From: Deltaproteobacteria bacterium
Lineage (GTDB): Bacteria; Desulfobacterota; Desulfobacteria; Desulfobacterales; Desulfobacteraceae
Direction of reading: 5' to 3'
DNA length: 6,174 nucleotides
Assembly: GCA_019314105.1 (NCBI GenBank)
Contig: JAFCZY010000196.1
Location: forward strand, 1 to 6,174
In this document: positions 5,141-6,174 of the stretch, piece by piece
Position numbering within the stretch: the stretch's first letter is position 1
Layout of the letters: each line of letters starts with the position of its first letter
The notes under the pieces: model-generated
The model's input: only the letters and a program-made list of their open reading frames with translations
Told to the model about the DNA's origin: nothing
Databases searched by the model: none
Position numbers and translations under genes: made by a program

Positions 5141-6174
5141 CTATTGATTTTTTGCCCGAAGCAGTCTGGAAGCCTCTTTATTTGTCCCCAATAATATTGA
5201 CAACCATTTTGTGGATCCCCTCCCGCCAAGAGCAATTTTGACCCCCATGGTCAAGGGAACGGAAAGCAGCATGCCCACCGGCCCCAGCACCCATCCCCAA
5301 AACGCCAGAGATAAAAATACCACCAGAACGGAAAGTCCTATCCCCTGACCCATGACTTTGGGCTCAATCACACTTCCCACCAGTATGTTTACAATTAAAA
5401 AGCCCAGTGAAACAATGCCGGCCGCCATTGGTCCCAACTGGATGAGGGCAAGGAGAACGACAGGGACAGCAGCAATGATAGACCCGATATTGGGGATATA
5501 GTTTAATAAAAACGCAAAAACACCCCACATGACAGGAAAATCCACTCCCTGAACAGCCAGCCAGATGAAAATCGCGATTCCTGTAACAAGGCTGGTTAGG
5601 GTTTTGATTCCCAGATACCTGTTCACACCGGATATGATTTCAGCATATTTTTCAAAATCTGTATGTTTATTATTTGAAATGGCTCGCAATTTATTGGGGA
5701 ATCCAGCAGCCTCTGAAAGAATAAAAATAAAAGTTAAAAAAACAAGAAATGTATTGGTCAAAACACTTCCCACCCCATTCAGTGTATTCGCTACAAGTTT
5801 AAAAATACGGCTTGGATTCAACATTTCGGTCAATTTTTCTATTTCAAGTTCAACGCCAACCCTTGACAAAAACTGCAAACTCTCAAAGATTACAGTTTTC
5901 AGCCGCTCCTGGTAAAAGGGAATATTGTGTGAAAACTCTGCTATTGATGAAGAAACAAGGCTCACTAAAAGTATTTGTATGGCGATCACACCCACCATCA
6001 GAATAAGGATGCCAACAAAAACTGGAATACCTTTTTTTTGCATCCAGAGCAATGGCGGTGTACAGATAATGGATAAAAACACAGCCAATAAAAGAGGAAC
6101 AACAAGCACTACAGACGCTTTCATTCCGGCAACAACTATAATGAATGCGGCAAACTTAATTAAAGGGCTATTGC
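5141..6174 (-). CDS. AI-2E family transporter (putative permease), 5' end beyond the window
   Basis: A polytopic inner-membrane protein of the AI-2E (TqsA/PerM-like) family. Recognisable parts are the N-terminal helix pair ending in SIICTPPLLWMQKKGIP, the long soluble segment with SHNIPFYQERL, and the conserved C-terminal core: LLNYIPNIGSIIAAVP, VIEPKVMGQGIGLSVLVV and LAFWGWVLGPVGMLLSVPLT. From an internal ATG at 6124 it would be 327 residues. The frame stays open to the window edge and reads NSPLIKFAAFIIVVAG before that Met, which completes the first membrane helix. The Met at 6124 also has no ribosome site at a usable distance, so the true start is probably just past 6174. Family members include exporters of autoinducer-2 and Na+/H+ antiporters, so the substrate here is unknown. 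The gene converges on moaA with one base between the stop codons, and no clear terminator lies between them. Confidence 0.9.
   Translation of the reverse strand, partial: NSPLIKFAAFIIVVAGMKASVVLVVPLLLAVFLSIICTPPLLWMQKKGIPVFVGILILMVGVIAIQILLVSLVSSSIAEFSHNIPFYQERLKTVIFESLQFLSRVGVELEIEKLTEMLNPSRIFKLVANTLNGVGSVLTNTFLVFLTFIFILSEAAGFPNKLRAISNNKHTDFEKYAEIISGVNRYLGIKTLTSLVTGIAIFIWLAVQGVDFPVMWGVFAFLLNYIPNIGSIIAAVPVVLLALIQLGPMAAGIVSLGFLIVNILVGSVIEPKVMGQGIGLSVLVVFLSLAFWGWVLGPVGMLLSVPLTMGVKIALGGRGSTKWLSILLGTNKEASRLLRAKNQ

Noticed and set aside
5236..5256. TTGACC/GGTCAA inverted repeat downstream of moaA as its terminator
   Set aside because: The stem is only 6 bp, lies inside the AI-2E coding region and has no T tract after it.

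Overview
The window looks like chromosomal DNA of a Desulfobacterota-type (deltaproteobacterial) anaerobe, probably a sulfate reducer of the Desulfobacter/Desulfobacula kind. This is inferred from three things: moderate, fairly AT-rich base composition; a fused CobA-HemD protein next to hemC, as in organisms that make siroheme and heme from precorrin-2; and a TAXI-type TRAP receptor under a GEMM-I riboswitch. No 16S or other marker is present, so the taxonomy is a guess.

Layout. Positions 11-1075 (minus) encode a secreted TAXI-family TRAP-transporter receptor. Positions 1076-1421 have no gene but are dense in signals. On the minus strand, in transcription order, they hold a consensus -35 box, a GEMM-I (cyclic dinucleotide) riboswitch aptamer (about 1260-1184), a candidate antiterminator, a strong intrinsic terminator (1165-1132) and the receptor's ribosome binding site. 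On the plus strand they hold a good sigma70-type promoter (1351-1379) and a strong Shine-Dalgarno for the rightward operon. A 13-bp direct repeat lies between the two divergent promoters.

Positions 1422-5139 (plus) form a tight four-gene operon: an FmdB-type zinc-ribbon protein, hemC, cobA-hemD and moaA. Gaps are 6 nt, an 11-nt overlap and 3 nt. HemC and CobA-HemD convert porphobilinogen through hydroxymethylbilane and uroporphyrinogen III to precorrin-2, the branch point to siroheme, cobalamin and heme (by the siroheme-dependent route). MoaA performs the first step of molybdopterin synthesis, so the operon joins two cofactor pathways used by anaerobic respiratory enzymes. Positions 5141-6174 (minus) hold an AI-2E family membrane protein that converges on moaA with one base between the stop codons; its start lies beyond the window.

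The most notable observations are these. (1) A GEMM-I riboswitch with aptamer, antiterminator and terminator all visible, placed to control an uptake receptor. (2) A perfect 33-bp in-frame tandem duplication in hemC that repeats 11 residues of the conserved first helix at the active site; it is either a very recent mutation or an assembly artefact. I see no CRISPR array, insertion sequence, tRNA, rRNA or phage gene.
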